The position numbers were made by a program, and so were the translations under genes. The notes under the pieces were generated by a model that saw only the letters and a list, made by a program, of their open reading frames with translations, was not told the origin of the DNA and made no database searches. This document shows positions 21,340 through 32,579 of a stretch of 64,000 nt of DNA, in pieces. The number at the start of each line of letters is the position of its first letter. The stretch's first letter is position 1. The stretch covers positions 33,374,236 to 33,438,235 of the forward strand of contig OZ024799.1 in NCBI GenBank assembly GCA_964017045.1, written 5' to 3'. The stretch comes from Omphiscola glabra (taxonomy: Eukaryota; Mollusca; Gastropoda; Lymnaeidae).

Positions 21340-23510
21340 AACGTCCCCTGACAGGAAAACTGTAGTGTTCTTATTTTCACCTGCCGCTGCCTTGGACGTG
21401 GGGGAGGGGGGGGGGAGGAGACAGATCTGTGTAACCTCTGGTCAGCTGGACAAGTTTGCCACGGCGATAGTGTCTTGGATATTGGCTTACCTTCCTGGAA
21501 TGATAAACCAGAGGGTTGTGTTGGGATGGTGGGGTATGATTTTGTGATGGTTCCCTAACAGCTGAGCGCCAGAATTACCCTCACTTAGTGACTGTTAGCA
21601 GTGGCGGTCCAAGAAGAGAGAGAGAGAGAAAGAAAAAAAAAGATAGAGATATATCAGCTGTTTTCTTGAAGAGGGTTGTGTAAAGAGAACAAATAACTTA
21701 AACATTGCAAGTGTTTACACACACAAGTGACAAGAAAGAAGCTTATCTAGTTGTAGGCTGACTGGCACTGTAACTGCTACACGTCAGCTGTAATAACCGA
21801 GGAAAGAATACGATTCTCAGAAGACGAACTCGGGAGGAAAAGGTCATGAGAGGTCACGAGATTATGACTGAAAATTTGAAGCATCTCTTGGCGATGTCGT
21901 GTGATAAAAGATAGAAGAGAAAACACAGAAGAGAAAATTTGGGATATTCAAGAAAATGAGGGGGGGGGGGGGGAGGGGAATATTGACCGTAGCCCTAGAG
22001 ATAATTTATCGAAAGCTCGACTACCTCCGCCACTAAACGTATATTCATTAGACCACCAGTGTAAACAATTATCAAAATCGCCCCAAATTCACGACATAAA
22101 AAAATGTTTCCATCGCTACCACAATAGCAACGACTAATGTAATGATAAGTTGATTTGACATCACGTCGATCAATATTCCATGAATACTTGGAGGCTATTA
22201 AAAAAAATATTAGTTAAATAAATAAATAAAAACATGATAAGGTTTTGAGTTCCTGACACAACTATAAGCCACGTCACCTAAAAAAATGGATGAAAATTTA
22301 CATTTAGTTTTTTTTTGCTAGTTTCTCCCCCCCCCCCCCCCACCCCCCTTTTTTTTAATTTTAAAAAACTTCCACTTAAATATATCACAAGAAAGAAGGA
22401 CGGAGCCCTGATGACACAACACGAACCACCACCGCCCCCCTTACCAGTGACCTATGTGGAAGCACTGATGTACCCTCATTTATATTTCAGACATGCTCGT
22501 GAAGGCTCTGACGACCAACTAAAGATTGTTCCAACACAGAGATAATCCTGCTCCTACCAGCCGTAGATCACGACGTCATCTCAGCAGCCGCCCTGGAAGT
22601 TATCAATGAATGTACCGAGATCTACAAACCAAAAGAGCAAAGCAAAAAAAACAAAAACAAAAAACAAAACACCAAACAAACAAACAACTCTGTTCGAACC
22701 GATCCTCCGGTGTTCAGCAATGTCATTTCAACTCTTACTCCAGAATATGAGTTAAATAAGTTTATGTTTTTAAAAAAACAACAGGTTTAAGAAAAGTAAC
22801 ATATTTTCCAATATCTATCGAAACAAAAACTTAAATTAATAAAATTTATTACATAAAATTGTTATTACGGTCCCGCGCAAGTATATCCGAATGACCGACT
22901 CCACACCCCCACCGGATCTGACACCGGATCTGACACCATCGGACATAAGCCAACAGCGGAGTGAAAGCTACACGCTATGTGTGGGGGCTTATTAAATGTA
23001 CCGGCTGAAATCAACGGTGTCAGCGCCGCTACGATTGGGGACCGTTGATCGACAGGACCCTACCAAAACGCTTCGTGTGTTGGACCACACCACGAATGCA
23101 ACACCAACAACAACACTGATGCTGTAGCTGTTCAGCGTTATCTGCCTGGGCTTGGTGATTCGAATAGTTGTGTGTGTGTGTGAGGGGGAATACCTGTGAG
23201 GCCCCCCCCCCCCCTTATCCTCCAGCCAACTAAACTGTCTCGACATGGTGTTCAGTAAACGTATAAAATTATTGTACAGAGTAGCATTCAGAAAGCACCA
23301 AATAATTTGGTATAATTTGTTATATTATATTCACTTTTTAATAGGCCATCTTATTTTTTTCCATGTACGCAAATCAAAGACTGACTTAAAACTTTGCTTT
23401 CAACTTAAACACCCTGAAAATACTAGACGTATATTAGAGACTATAGGCAGAACAGAGCTTCAGTATTAAAACTTTATCCATGGAGCTTATACTAAACTAG
23501 AACTTATTAA
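21340..23510. other. No supported gene; homopolymer-rich
   Basis: G tracts lie at about 21402-21415 and 21960-21973, and C tracts at about 22327-22340 and 23203-23214. CAGTGGCGGTCC at 21600-21611 resembles a hAT terminus, but no partner end is visible. Open frames here are short and lack motifs. Confidence 0.45.
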
Positions 23511-23512
23511 CA

Positions 23513-23712
23513 CTGAAGTCTCTGCTGTGTCTCACTGACCGCTAAGCCGTGTCTCACTGCTGTCTCTGCTGTGTCTCACTGATGTCTCTGTTGTGTCTCA
23601 TGGATGTCTGCCGTGTCTCACTAAAGCCTCTGCTGTGTCTCACTGATGTCTCTGCTGTGTCTCTGCCGTGTCTCACTGATGTCTCTGCCGTGTCTCACTA
23701 ATGTCTCTGCGT
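23513..23712. repeat. About 22-bp minisatellite, 9 copies
   Basis: Units read GTCTCTGCTGTGTCTCACTG with AT or length variants and GCCGTG substitutions. Confidence 0.9.
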
Positions 23713-23719
23713 TTAATCT

Positions 23720-25610
23720 CATTATTTTTTTTACATTTAACAATAATCGAACCATTGTTCTTCTTCTTAAAATAATAATAATAATCGTGCGAACATCTTT
23801 GTTAAAGTTTATCACTTAATATCATTAACACACACACAGATTGTTATGGCATTTGTGTAGGCCTAATTTTAGCGTTGTGGCCGTCACCAGTTGTCTCCCA
23901 TTAGTTTTGTTTTGATATTGACGACACCGATTAAATGTGATGTGGCAAATTTCCACTCACCCACCACTCTCTTGATTGGGAAAATGTTGTTTACAATTGA
24001 AAACATTCCATCTCTAATGAAGAATTCTACAAGGTGATGAAAATTTCAAGAATGCATTTCCTGGATGGTACTACTGGTTTAATCTCTATATAATATAATA
24101 TAGACCAGACGCTTTCCTAGTCAAGCGAGATTTTTACTAAAATTTCCTAGACATTCTCAAGACGGTATTTAAATGCAAGTTTAAACTCTTTATGTATGTG
24201 AATAATTTTAATATTTCTCTGTCTCGATGACTGTACCTTTTAACTTGCTGCACTGTAAGTTAACATAATTTTTTTTTTGCCGTGTCTATTTGAATGTGTA
24301 TTTATTAACAGATTTAATAGTACAATTACTTTGAATATTGTTAGCATCACACAGCAATTGGTGTCGTGTTCGTCGTACTCTGGTTTTCAGTCGTTTGTTA
24401 CGTAGTGCACATTTGACGAGCCTAATCTTAACACAGATTAAATTTTAGAGACATATAGACTATATGTTAAATTTTCAAAACCATATAACGGCACTTAACA
24501 CCCACACACACACACACACATACATAAGTATACATGAATATAAACAAACATATACATGTATGCACAAATTCGAACATAGTAAATGTTAAGCAAAAAAAAA
24601 AAAAAAGATTAACCAATATTACAAACAAAATTAGGATACAACAGACAAATTTATAACAAGACACACCTTAAACAAAAGCTGATTATAGATCTGACACTGA
24701 CTCGTTGCATAAAAACATTTAACAACTTGATAACATTTTTGAAAACGAGGCACACAAAAAATGGCCGCTCATTTCCTCGACAATGCAAATTTAATAGGAA
24801 GCAGTTCCTTCAATCTGAGAACGTTCAATCCCAAACACGAAATGATGAGCAGAAATCAGCGAGGATAATATAACTTATCAAATGCATTCATCCTTGTTTG
24901 CGTCAGTTTCTGTTATCCTTAGAGGCGACGTTTTAAGGAGTTTGGCTTCTGGTCATTATCTACAATTAGAAAACACGCCAATCTGGCCAGTCTCGATACA
25001 ACGCCGAGCGCACTGTGGCTGATTGTGTCCGGCTTTCATGGTGGGTTTATTTTATTTTGTGGGGGAAAAAAAACATTATTTAAATTTGTTATTGTTTGTA
25101 CATGTCAATCACACAATGTCGTTTTCTTACAAATGATTATTTCAATAAGAATATGAATATTTTAATGACAGATGTAAATAAAGATAATTATTTTTTTTTA
25201 AACTCCATGTTTAGAAATAAAAAAAAAATTAAAAAATGCAATCGCATCTCCTAAAATGACCTGGACGGGTGAGCATTGATGGGGATAAGCCTGTCGTAGG
25301 AATGAGCAGGTCTTTGTATTTGTGAATCAAAAATTTAGGTAACTTATTCTTTCTACATGCTATCTTAGAAATAGATGAGCCGTTTTTGTGTCACTCCTTC
25401 TCATCTTGTATCGATAAGTGGGTATCGACGTGCATGTATCGATGCGCATGTATCGATGTGCTTGGGTCATTGTGGATGTATCAATGCGCATGAATTAAAA
25501 CCAAGAGACCTCGGCGAGTAATCGAATATGACATCCTGGTTTCACCCGCGATTGCAAACTTCAAATGCCTTTGAGTATTTTTGCAACTCCACCCTCTCCA
25601 ATATGTGCAC
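23720..25610. other. AT-rich DNA, no supported gene
   Basis: Contains a (CA) microsatellite at about 24500-24521 and a short run of ATCGATGTGCATGT-like words at 25425-25490. No coding evidence is seen. Confidence 0.5.
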
Positions 25611-25614
25611 ATCA

Positions 25615-25617
25615 TGA

Positions 25618-25655
<38 letters not shown>

Positions 25656-25749
25656 CAGAGAGACAGAGAGGGAAAGAAAGATTTTGAGCGAGTGAGAGAA
25701 AGAAAAAGTGAGAGGAGATTGAGAAGGGGGAGAGAATAAAGAGTGAGTG

Positions 25750-25798
<49 letters not shown>
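25615..25798. repeat. (GT) then (GA) microsatellites
   Basis: A GT run (about 25617-25640) passes directly into GA repeats. After an interrupted purine-rich stretch, a pure (GA) run occupies about 25751-25796. Confidence 0.95.
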
Positions 25799-25799
<1 letters not shown>

Positions 25800-25801
<2 letters not shown>

Positions 25802-26760
25802 TAATCATTCAACAAAGGTAAAGAAATGTCTGACACTATCTGCAGTAGAGACCACGGGACCCAAGGCGGAGGGAAAGCTGTGGTCTGAAAGCCAGTGTTA
25901 TCTCAGGGGGTTAATAAAATGTTTTCCCAGGAAGGATCTCATCCTGGCCACGACCAGCGGGGCTGCCAATCACAGACATACCTACCGTACAAGGTTCCCA
26001 GGTTATGGCCGAGGGTACGCAATGTAGGCCAAGATGTCAGATGCCGGACCTGACATCGGCCTGATGGATGTGTCAGTGTGAAGTCTGTGTTGGATGAAGG
26101 GAGGCATCACGCAGGGCGGCGAGCTTAGAGGAGAGAAACAAGGGGCAAACAAAAGGAATTAACGCTAGGGCATACTAGAGCTGATGCTGCAGCGATTACT
26201 GTATACCTGCAATAGTTAAGTAGAACTGTAGTTATAAGAATGGAGAACAAGTGGAGGGCTTGGGAGCATTTTTTCTGGTTTCTTAGTACAAAAAGAAATT
26301 GGGGGGGGGGGGGGGGGGGGGGGGCTTACAATATAGTAAAATTATTTAGCCCGTAAGTGACGCATCATTTGGTGCTGGTTTTTTTTTAAATTTAAATTTG
26401 TCATAGTAAGAAAAGTAAATAAAGCGGATGACATATGCAATTAGATGTTGCGAAATTGTTATAATTTTAAATGAAAGTGCCATTATGACCAATCGCGTTG
26501 CCACCCGGGAATCCAAATATGGCAGACATTCCACAACGTTCATGAATGAATAGGTCTCACTGGTCCTAGGAGAAAACTGAAGGAAGATATCAAAAAGTGG
26601 GGGTGGGTGGGGGGGGGGGGGGTTTGGAAAGGGGCTAAAACGATTGGCTAATAATGAAAACAGACGGAGAGGGGTGTGTCGGAGGGGGAGGGGGGGTTTC
26701 TGCTCTGTTATTATCATTAAGGTAGCTGCAGAATAGATGAAAACTTGAGTTTTGGTCGAG
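25800..26760. other. No supported gene; 24-base poly-G tract
   Basis: A run of 24 Gs lies at 26301-26324, and further G-rich tracts at about 26600-26623. The frames at 25743-26027 and 26346-26717 are partly repeat-derived and show no motif. Confidence 0.5.
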
Positions 26761-26769
26761 AGAGTATTG

Positions 26770-27325
26770 GAGTTGGGGGTGGATGGGGGTTAATGGGTTG
26801 GGGGAGGGCGTGAGTGGGTGGGAGCGGTTTGTGGTAGGTAAGTGTGGGTGGTAGTGGGTTGATTGGGTGTGAGTGGGGATGGGTGGGAATGGTTTGGGGT
26901 GGGCGGGAGTGGGTTGTGCGAGTGGGAGTGGGGGTGGGAGGGAGTGGTTTGGGGTGCGCGGGAGTGGGTTGTGCGAGTGGGAGTGGGGGTGGGAGGGAGT
27001 GGTTTGGGGTGGGCGGGTGGGTTGAGGCAGTGAGTGGGAGTGGTTTGGGGTGGGTGGGAGTGGGTTGTGCGGGTGGGTTGAGTGAGTGGTAGTGGGTGGG
27101 TGGGAGTTGTTTCGGGTGGGTGGGTGTGGTTTGAGTGATTTGAGTAGGTTAAGTGGGTTGAGTGTTTTGAGTGGGTTGAGTAGGTGTGTGGGAGTTGTTT
27201 GGGGTGGGTGGGGTTGAATTGGGATGTGTGGCAGTGGGTTGAGTGGGTGGTAGTGGTTGGGGGTATGGCTTGGATTGGGTGGGAGTGGGTTGAGTGGTTT
27301 GATGTGGGTGTAGGTTGGAAATGGT
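26770..27325. repeat. G/T-rich low-complexity tract of about 550 bp
   Basis: The plus strand is almost free of C and consists of irregular GGGTGGGAGTGGTTTGGGGT-like words. G runs of 3-5 recur every few bases, so quadruplex formation is likely. The 220-residue minus-strand frame (26790-27452) is mostly proline/threonine/histidine repeats read from this tract and is not accepted as a gene. Confidence 0.9.
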
Positions 27326-27329
27326 CCGG

Positions 27330-28085
27330 AAAATGTATAAAATTATCATCTTTATTAGGACCTCGTGATGGAAAGAAGAGAGGAATTCTCGAGGAATTGT
27401 CGAGTGGGTGAAATAGAGAAATGTAATCCTGGCACTCAGCGTTGTGGAACAAATCAACAAGGATGTTGTTGCAGTGCGGACCAAGCAGACAAACCCACGC
27501 GGTATCGAATCTTTGTCACAGGAGTCGGAGTCGTAAAAGAAAACTTCTCCCAAATGTTCTCAAATGTCCAGTAAGGATGTACTTTAAAATTAAAACGTTT
27601 GAAGTATACTTTTTTTTTCCTCGTGCGCACGAGAAAGCGTGCGCGTTCTTGAATCGGTGTAATAATCATACACTGGTAAATTTTGTTAATTATATATAAT
27701 AAAAGCGGTAAAAAGTCCGGGTATTAGCATCCATTAGGGTAATCCATTGTTCCACCAGAAGCACATACATCTCGGGTTTTGATAAAATAAAGGATGTGTA
27801 TGGGGAGCAGGGTTGGGCGGCGGGGCTGGGGAATAGGATAAACTGGTTGGATAAAAGGGGGGTGGGGGTAGCATAAGCTGGGTGGATCAGATGTACAAAG
27901 TGCGAGTCGCCGTGTTTTTATTCCGCACGCGGGTCCCTGATGATAATACAAGTTGTATTTATGGCCACGAGTGCAAGGACAGGGCTTTTATAATTGAGCA
28001 TGGGATCTAACCAATAAACAAACATGTAATATCATTAACTACATGAGTTGTGTTTTGAAATACGAGAGATGGCATGGGGTATTGA
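27330..28085. other. No supported gene
   Basis: Several short overlapping frames (27365-27574, 27442-27699, 27724-27951) have no motif. An inverted CGTGCGCACGAGAAAGCGTGCGCG-like patch lies near 27620. Confidence 0.4.
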
Positions 28086-28087
28086 AC

Positions 28088-28420
28088 AAAACACTGACAG
28101 TAGAACTAGGTGAAAGTTATAGCTGTTCGATGTCTTTTATAGGATATACTCTCACAGTAACACTGACAGTAGAACTAGGTGAAAGTTATAGCTGTTCGAT
28201 GTCTTTTATAGGATATACTCTCACAGTAACACTGACAGTAGAACTAGGTGAAAGTTATAGCTGTTCAATGTCTTTTATAGGATATACTCTCACAGTAACA
28301 CTGACAGTAGAACTAGGTGAAAGTTATAGCTGTTCGATGTCTTTTATAGGATATACTCTCACAGTAACACTGACAGTAGAACTAGGTGAAAGTCTTTTAT
28401 AGGATATACTCTCACAGTTT
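28088..28420 (+). repeat. 69-bp minisatellite, 4.7 copies, near-identical
   Basis: Units begin ACACTGACAGTAGAACTAGG and end ATACTCTCACAGTA. I see one substitution between complete copies (GTTCGATG to GTTCAATG), so expansion is very recent. The length is 23 codons, and the frame 28043-28402 stays open with a 23-residue repeat (VELGESYSCSMSFIGYT core). Only this frame is long, but nothing outside the array supports a gene. Confidence 0.95.
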
Positions 28421-28608
28421 TGGTTTTGTGTGTCGCATCCAATGATAAATTAATTTTCTCCCATGTTAGCGCATGTATTCGTATGAATAAACACTATCAC
28501 TTGTCATCCCTTCATCCACTTTCAAATATTGTATGACTAGATTCGTGTATCCACCATCACCCTAGTTTACTACTATAATGTTCTCTTATCATTAATAGCT
28601 CCGCTAGG

Positions 28609-28782
28609 CAGTGGCGTAGCGAGCATAACTCGCGCCCGTGGCACAATACCCTATTAGCGCCCCCAATACCTTTTTAGCGCCCCCCTATTCGAAAACCATA
28701 CAATATTATAGTAAAATATACCATTTGGCGCCCCTTTGTGAGTAGCGCCCGGGGCATGATGCCCCCCCTCACTACGCCACTG
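28609..28782 (+). mobile_element. hAT-type MITE, copy 2
   Basis: A 174-bp element with the same ends as 12043-12217 (CAGTGGCGTAGCGAG ... CACTACGCCACTG). The flanks are a perfect 8-bp direct duplication, CCGCTAGG at 28601-28608 and 28783-28790, which defines the ends exactly and points to the hAT superfamily. No coding capacity, so it must have been moved by a transposase encoded elsewhere. The high similarity of the two copies suggests they are not old. Confidence 0.93.
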
Positions 28783-28790
28783 CCGCTAGG

Positions 28791-29716
28791 TTAGAACCCA
28801 CAATAAGAGCTAAGATAATACTTTAAAAAAAAAATTTTTTTTTGCTGAATGCCTTTGAACGGCGAACTTGACATTGTCAACAACAAAAATCTATTTTACA
28901 TTTAACACTTTTATAAATATAAATTTCGACTGTTACCCGAGTCGATTACCGTTATGCGTCCCTTCAACACATATAGTGATGCTCCAATTTCCAAATGATT
29001 CTTAACAGAGCGTCCCGCATACATGCAGCGATTGACACAATTTATAAACATTGTGCTCTATCAGCCTACGTCTTTACACTTCTCGCCCTGATGTAGGACG
29101 AGTCAAACGACAAAATATACACGCTTCACAATGGATAGCCCGAATAAAAGGATGAAATAGGGTCATGTCTGAAGTTTCGTGAAATTAGACACCAGCAAAA
29201 ACGGTTATCTTTGTTCATGTCAACTAAGGACTTGCAAAACCTGAGTGTTGCACTACAAATTAAAAATAGTACAGGAAAACAAAGGGAGATAATCTTGGGT
29301 TTCAGGAATCCTGGGATATTTAAATATAAAATGGCATCGATCATTGTTGCGTCAAATGATCAAAGGGGACATAATCCGGGGACGTCCGGTTTCAGTGTGT
29401 TGGGTTACCATGGCGACGTCAGATAACCCCAAGATGGTAATACGGCAAGGTAACATCAAAGCACGAGACGAAAGCGAGGGGGGCAGAATCGGGGGTCGGG
29501 GAGGGGGCGGGGGCTTGGTGGGAGGGAACAATGCGTCCGATTTAGAAAGCAGATTTAATGGATTGATGGAGTAATCCATTCCTGGCTTCAAACTGGGCTG
29601 TCTTTTGGCGGGCTTAAAAATTGTGTTTGGAAAACTGGCAAAGGTTAAATATTTGATCTCCCTTTAATTTTTTTTTTTTTATTACGATGATGTTAAGTAG
29701 TTTTGTTTTAAATTCT
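28791..29716. other. No supported gene
   Basis: AT-rich on the left, with a G-rich patch at 29478-29522. Overlapping frames at 29126-29591 have no motif. Confidence 0.45.
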
Positions 29717-29930
29717 TAACCTCTCCTTTGTTCGTGTTTTTCTGTGTTTAAGGCAAAAAATATTTGCATGGCTTATCGACCCATTTCGCGTCATCCTATC
29801 GAGCTGAAACTTGCCCTATAGACTCATTGTAGAAGATAATACGTGCTATCAAATTTTCAGCCCCACTCCTTCTTAAAAAAATCAGTGTCCGATAATTGCG
29901 CTAAATGAGATTCTTAAAAATATCGCAAGT
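29717..29930 (+). repeat. Dispersed repeat family A, copy 2
   Basis: It begins CTCTCCTTTGTTCGTG and contains TCGACCCATTTCGCGTCATC, CTATCGAGCTGAAACTTGCC and TTTTCAGCCCCACTCC in the same order as 40715-40885. No terminal repeats, tail or coding frame can be recognised. Confidence 0.55.
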
Positions 29931-30208
29931 GCGTTTGGTGTGTAATAGTTCTTTTTATTTACGGAAATAGTTGGTGCAATAAATCTGCGGTGCAAACGTT
30001 GTAAATGCGGGTGGTACATAAGAAATATTAATATAGTTCAGGGGCTTGAAAAATTATCCGGTTGCGAGCCTTGGGGAAGGGGGTAGCACTAAATGAAATG
30101 CTCATAAAGTGCGTCACTTGAATGCATGCTTTCATATAGGAGACTGCAACTTTCCTTGTCACCCACAGTTATCGTTCATACCGGTGAGTATACAAAGAAA
30201 GTACAAAG

Positions 30209-30382
30209 ATGGCTGCTCACATGGCGAAAACATATCGAAAACAGCATTTGAGACCTGGCGAGTTGAAAAATGTTTTACGGGAATTGCATCTGACGATATC
30301 TGGAAATAAAGCAGAACTTGTAAATCAGGCACGCGACTGTGTAGCGTTGCGAATTTGTGGGGAAAAGAATTTATGTATCTGA
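30209..30382 (+). CDS. Short SAP-motif frame (fragment or first exon)
   Basis: The frame starts at an ATG in strong context (A at -3, G at +4) that is the first after an in-frame TGA at 30185-30187. It encodes 57 residues ending in TGA at 30380-30382. Residues 14-37 fit the SAP motif: L-R-P-G, then ELKNVLRELHL, then SGNKAELV, with the helix leucines, the glycine and the KxELV ending in place. SAP motifs are helix-extended-helix DNA-binding modules of about 35 residues, found in chromatin and DNA-repair proteins and in some invertebrate multigene and transposon-related proteins. The product is much shorter than any known SAP protein, so this is probably a 5' exon or a broken copy. CAG at about 30326-30328 followed by GC could be a weak donor. 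The identification rests on the motif alone. Confidence 0.42.
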   Translation: MAAHMAKTYRKQHLRPGELKNVLRELHLTISGNKAELVNQARDCVALRICGEKNLCI

Positions 30383-30384
30383 GA

Positions 30385-30845
30385 CATTTTTCTAATTTCT
30401 AGGCGAAAAGGATTAACAAGGGCAAAAACCCATGCTCTTTCAGGAAGTTTCAGCCCCTTATACTTTCAGCCTCACATCCCATTGCTCGTTATAACGTTTT
30501 ATAAAGGATTTATACGACAGACTTTCTTTTTAGGGGCTGTTTAATTCTGCGTGTGTACCGATCTAAAAAAAATGTAGTTGTAATAATTTAACCTACCATT
30601 TCTATAAATTTTTTACTAGCACACTATTTCACTAAAATGAACACGCGGCGTAGACTATTAAACGTATAAACACCAACCCGCCCACCATTCTAGTCAAGGC
30701 AACCTATCTTCCCGGTAACCCACTTTTAAAACCATTACTTAGAACAATTGTAGCGTCGTATATTCATTTCTTACAGACTTCTAATCACAAGCCAGCATTA
30801 ACTCTGATACTTGTGAAGGTTGTTGTCTACAACGCACATTCCGCT
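30385..30845. other. No feature seen
   Basis: AT-rich unique sequence after the SAP-like frame. No continuing SAP-protein coding is visible. Confidence 0.45.
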
Positions 30846-30850
30846 CCACA

Positions 30851-31335
30851 CCAAAAGGACGCGGCTCAACAAGCGGGTTGCCCCCCCCCCCCAGCCCGCC
30901 CCAAGGACACGCCTAACAAAGCGGGTTGCCTCCCAAAATACTCCTACAGGACAAAACCCATCAGGCGGGTTGCCTCCTAAAGGACATGCCTCACCAAGTG
31001 GTTTGCCTCCTACAGGACAAAACCCATCAAGCGGGTTGCCTCCTAAAGGACATGCCTCACCAAGTGGTTTGCCTCCTACAGGACAGAACCCATCAGGCGG
31101 GTTGCCTCCTAAAGGACATGCCTCACCAAGTGGTTTGCCTCCTAGAGGACAAAACCCATCAAGCGGGTTGCATCCTAAAGGACATGCCTCACCAAGTGGT
31201 TTGCCTCCTAGAGGACAAATCTCACCAAGCAGTTTGTCGCCCAAAGGCCATGCCTAACCAAGAAGGTTGCCTCCCAAAGGACACGCCTCGCCAAGCGGGC
31301 TGCCTCCCAAAGGACACGCCTCACCGAGCCAGTTC
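30851..31335. repeat. 33-bp repeat organised as 66-bp dimers
   Basis: Two related 33-bp units alternate: CCTAAAGGACATGCCTCACC... and CCTACAGGACAAAACCCATC..., both ending in a GGTTTG or GGGTTG word. The dimer (66 bp) is the repeating block, with more diverged single units at both edges. In one plus-strand frame it reads PPKGHASPSGL and PPTGQNPSSGL alternately, but a second plus-strand frame and a minus-strand frame are also open over the same stretch. Confidence 0.92.
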
Positions 31336-31339
31336 ACCG

Positions 31340-31846
31340 ACCCACGAAGTGCGTAAACACAAGTTTCAATGTCTGGCCCACACAACGTGATCATACCATG
31401 TCATCTATGACACAGGGGGTCACTGCGGTCAATCGCTTTGTCCGTCCCTATAGACTATCCACACACGCACGTGACCAAAGAGCCTGAAACATCATTTCAA
31501 TCAATGGGATTCCCACAGAAAAGCCATCGATAATTATAATGATTACATTTCAAGTCTATAAACTTTGCCGAGGGCTGGAGAATTTGTTGTTGCCTGTAAT
31601 GTTATGATTTTTAAATTTTTTTTTGCATTCAGACTTTGTGGAGCTCAAAACTTCCAGTCATGCTGAAAATTACAGAAACAAGTTTTTTAATCTTTTTTTT
31701 TTTTTTAAACCAACCTGCTGACGTATCGTTTGGACGCCATATTAAGAACGCTACAACGTGAAACTAGGACAGAACCGTGTGACCCGGCCTGGTTAATGAG
31801 TCGACATCACAAGCTTGGAGCTACTCAAAAGATTTGATGAATTTCT

Positions 31847-31889
<43 letters not shown>

Positions 31890-32185
31890 TAATTTTCTTT
31901 TTTAACTAATGTTTTTTGATGCTGTTCAAGTTGTCAACATTAAAATTTAGGAACAATTAATATGTCAAATACGTTTCAGATTGCTGGCTTCGATGAGAAA
32001 AACAACTTAATTTACATATCTGAAAAGAATTTTTTTTTTTTTTTTTTTTTTTTTTTTGAAATTTGTTTGTACGGAGTAGGAGTCGTTAAAAATGTTCTCT
32101 TATGAATTAAGTACGGAAAATATGTATGTCAAAATCGCAATTTGTGACGTCAGTATTATTATTATTATTTTTTAAAGCGATGAAT
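31340..32185. other. AT-rich DNA with two long poly-T tracts
   Basis: Runs of 40 Ts (31849-31888) and 28 Ts (32030-32057) lie 140 bp apart. They could be the poly-A tails of minus-strand retrocopies, but no body or target duplication is recognised. Confidence 0.5.
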
Positions 32186-32188
32186 AAA

Positions 32189-32360
32189 CGACACTTGGTC
32201 AAATGGGGTAGTCACCAGTCCGGCGATCTACGACACATGGTCAAATGGGGTAGTCACCAGTCCGGCGATCTACGACACATGGTCAAATGGGGTAGTCACC
32301 AGTCCGGCGATCTACGACACATGGTCAAATGGGGTAGTCACCAGTCCAGCGATCTACGAC
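32189..32360. repeat. 42-bp minisatellite, 4 copies
   Basis: Units read TACGACACATGGTCAAATGG then GGTAGTCACCAGTCCGGCGATC. The frame 32126-32575 stays open because 42 is a multiple of three; its flanks have no motif. Confidence 0.93.
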
Positions 32361-32579
32361 GCTTACTCTCACGATGTTTACAATTGTGTGATTTCACCCT
32401 TGGTGGATTAGAACCGGGGCTAAAGCTATCGTCTAAGTGTCCGCCCCTTGATTCATATAATTCTCACTATGTTCACATGACCAAGTGTGATTTCGCGAGT
32501 GGTAGATCAGAACCGTGGCCGAAGCTGTTTGTGTCCTCGTCTCTCGTTCTGATTAGACGGCTAGCAATCTGGTAGTATA

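Noticed and set aside
21600..21611. hAT terminus CAGTGGCGGTCC
   Set aside because: No matching inverted end or 8-bp duplication within about 2 kb; too short to call alone.
26770..27325. Telomeric or interstitial telomere sequence
   Set aside because: No TTAGGG units occur; the G/T words are irregular.
26790..27452. 220-residue proline/threonine/histidine-rich protein
   Set aside because: It is the longest frame in the window, but it is read almost wholly from the G/T-rich low-complexity tract, with other frames also open.
31849..32057. Processed retrocopies marked by poly-T tracts
   Set aside because: No gene-like body or target duplication is visible beside either tract.
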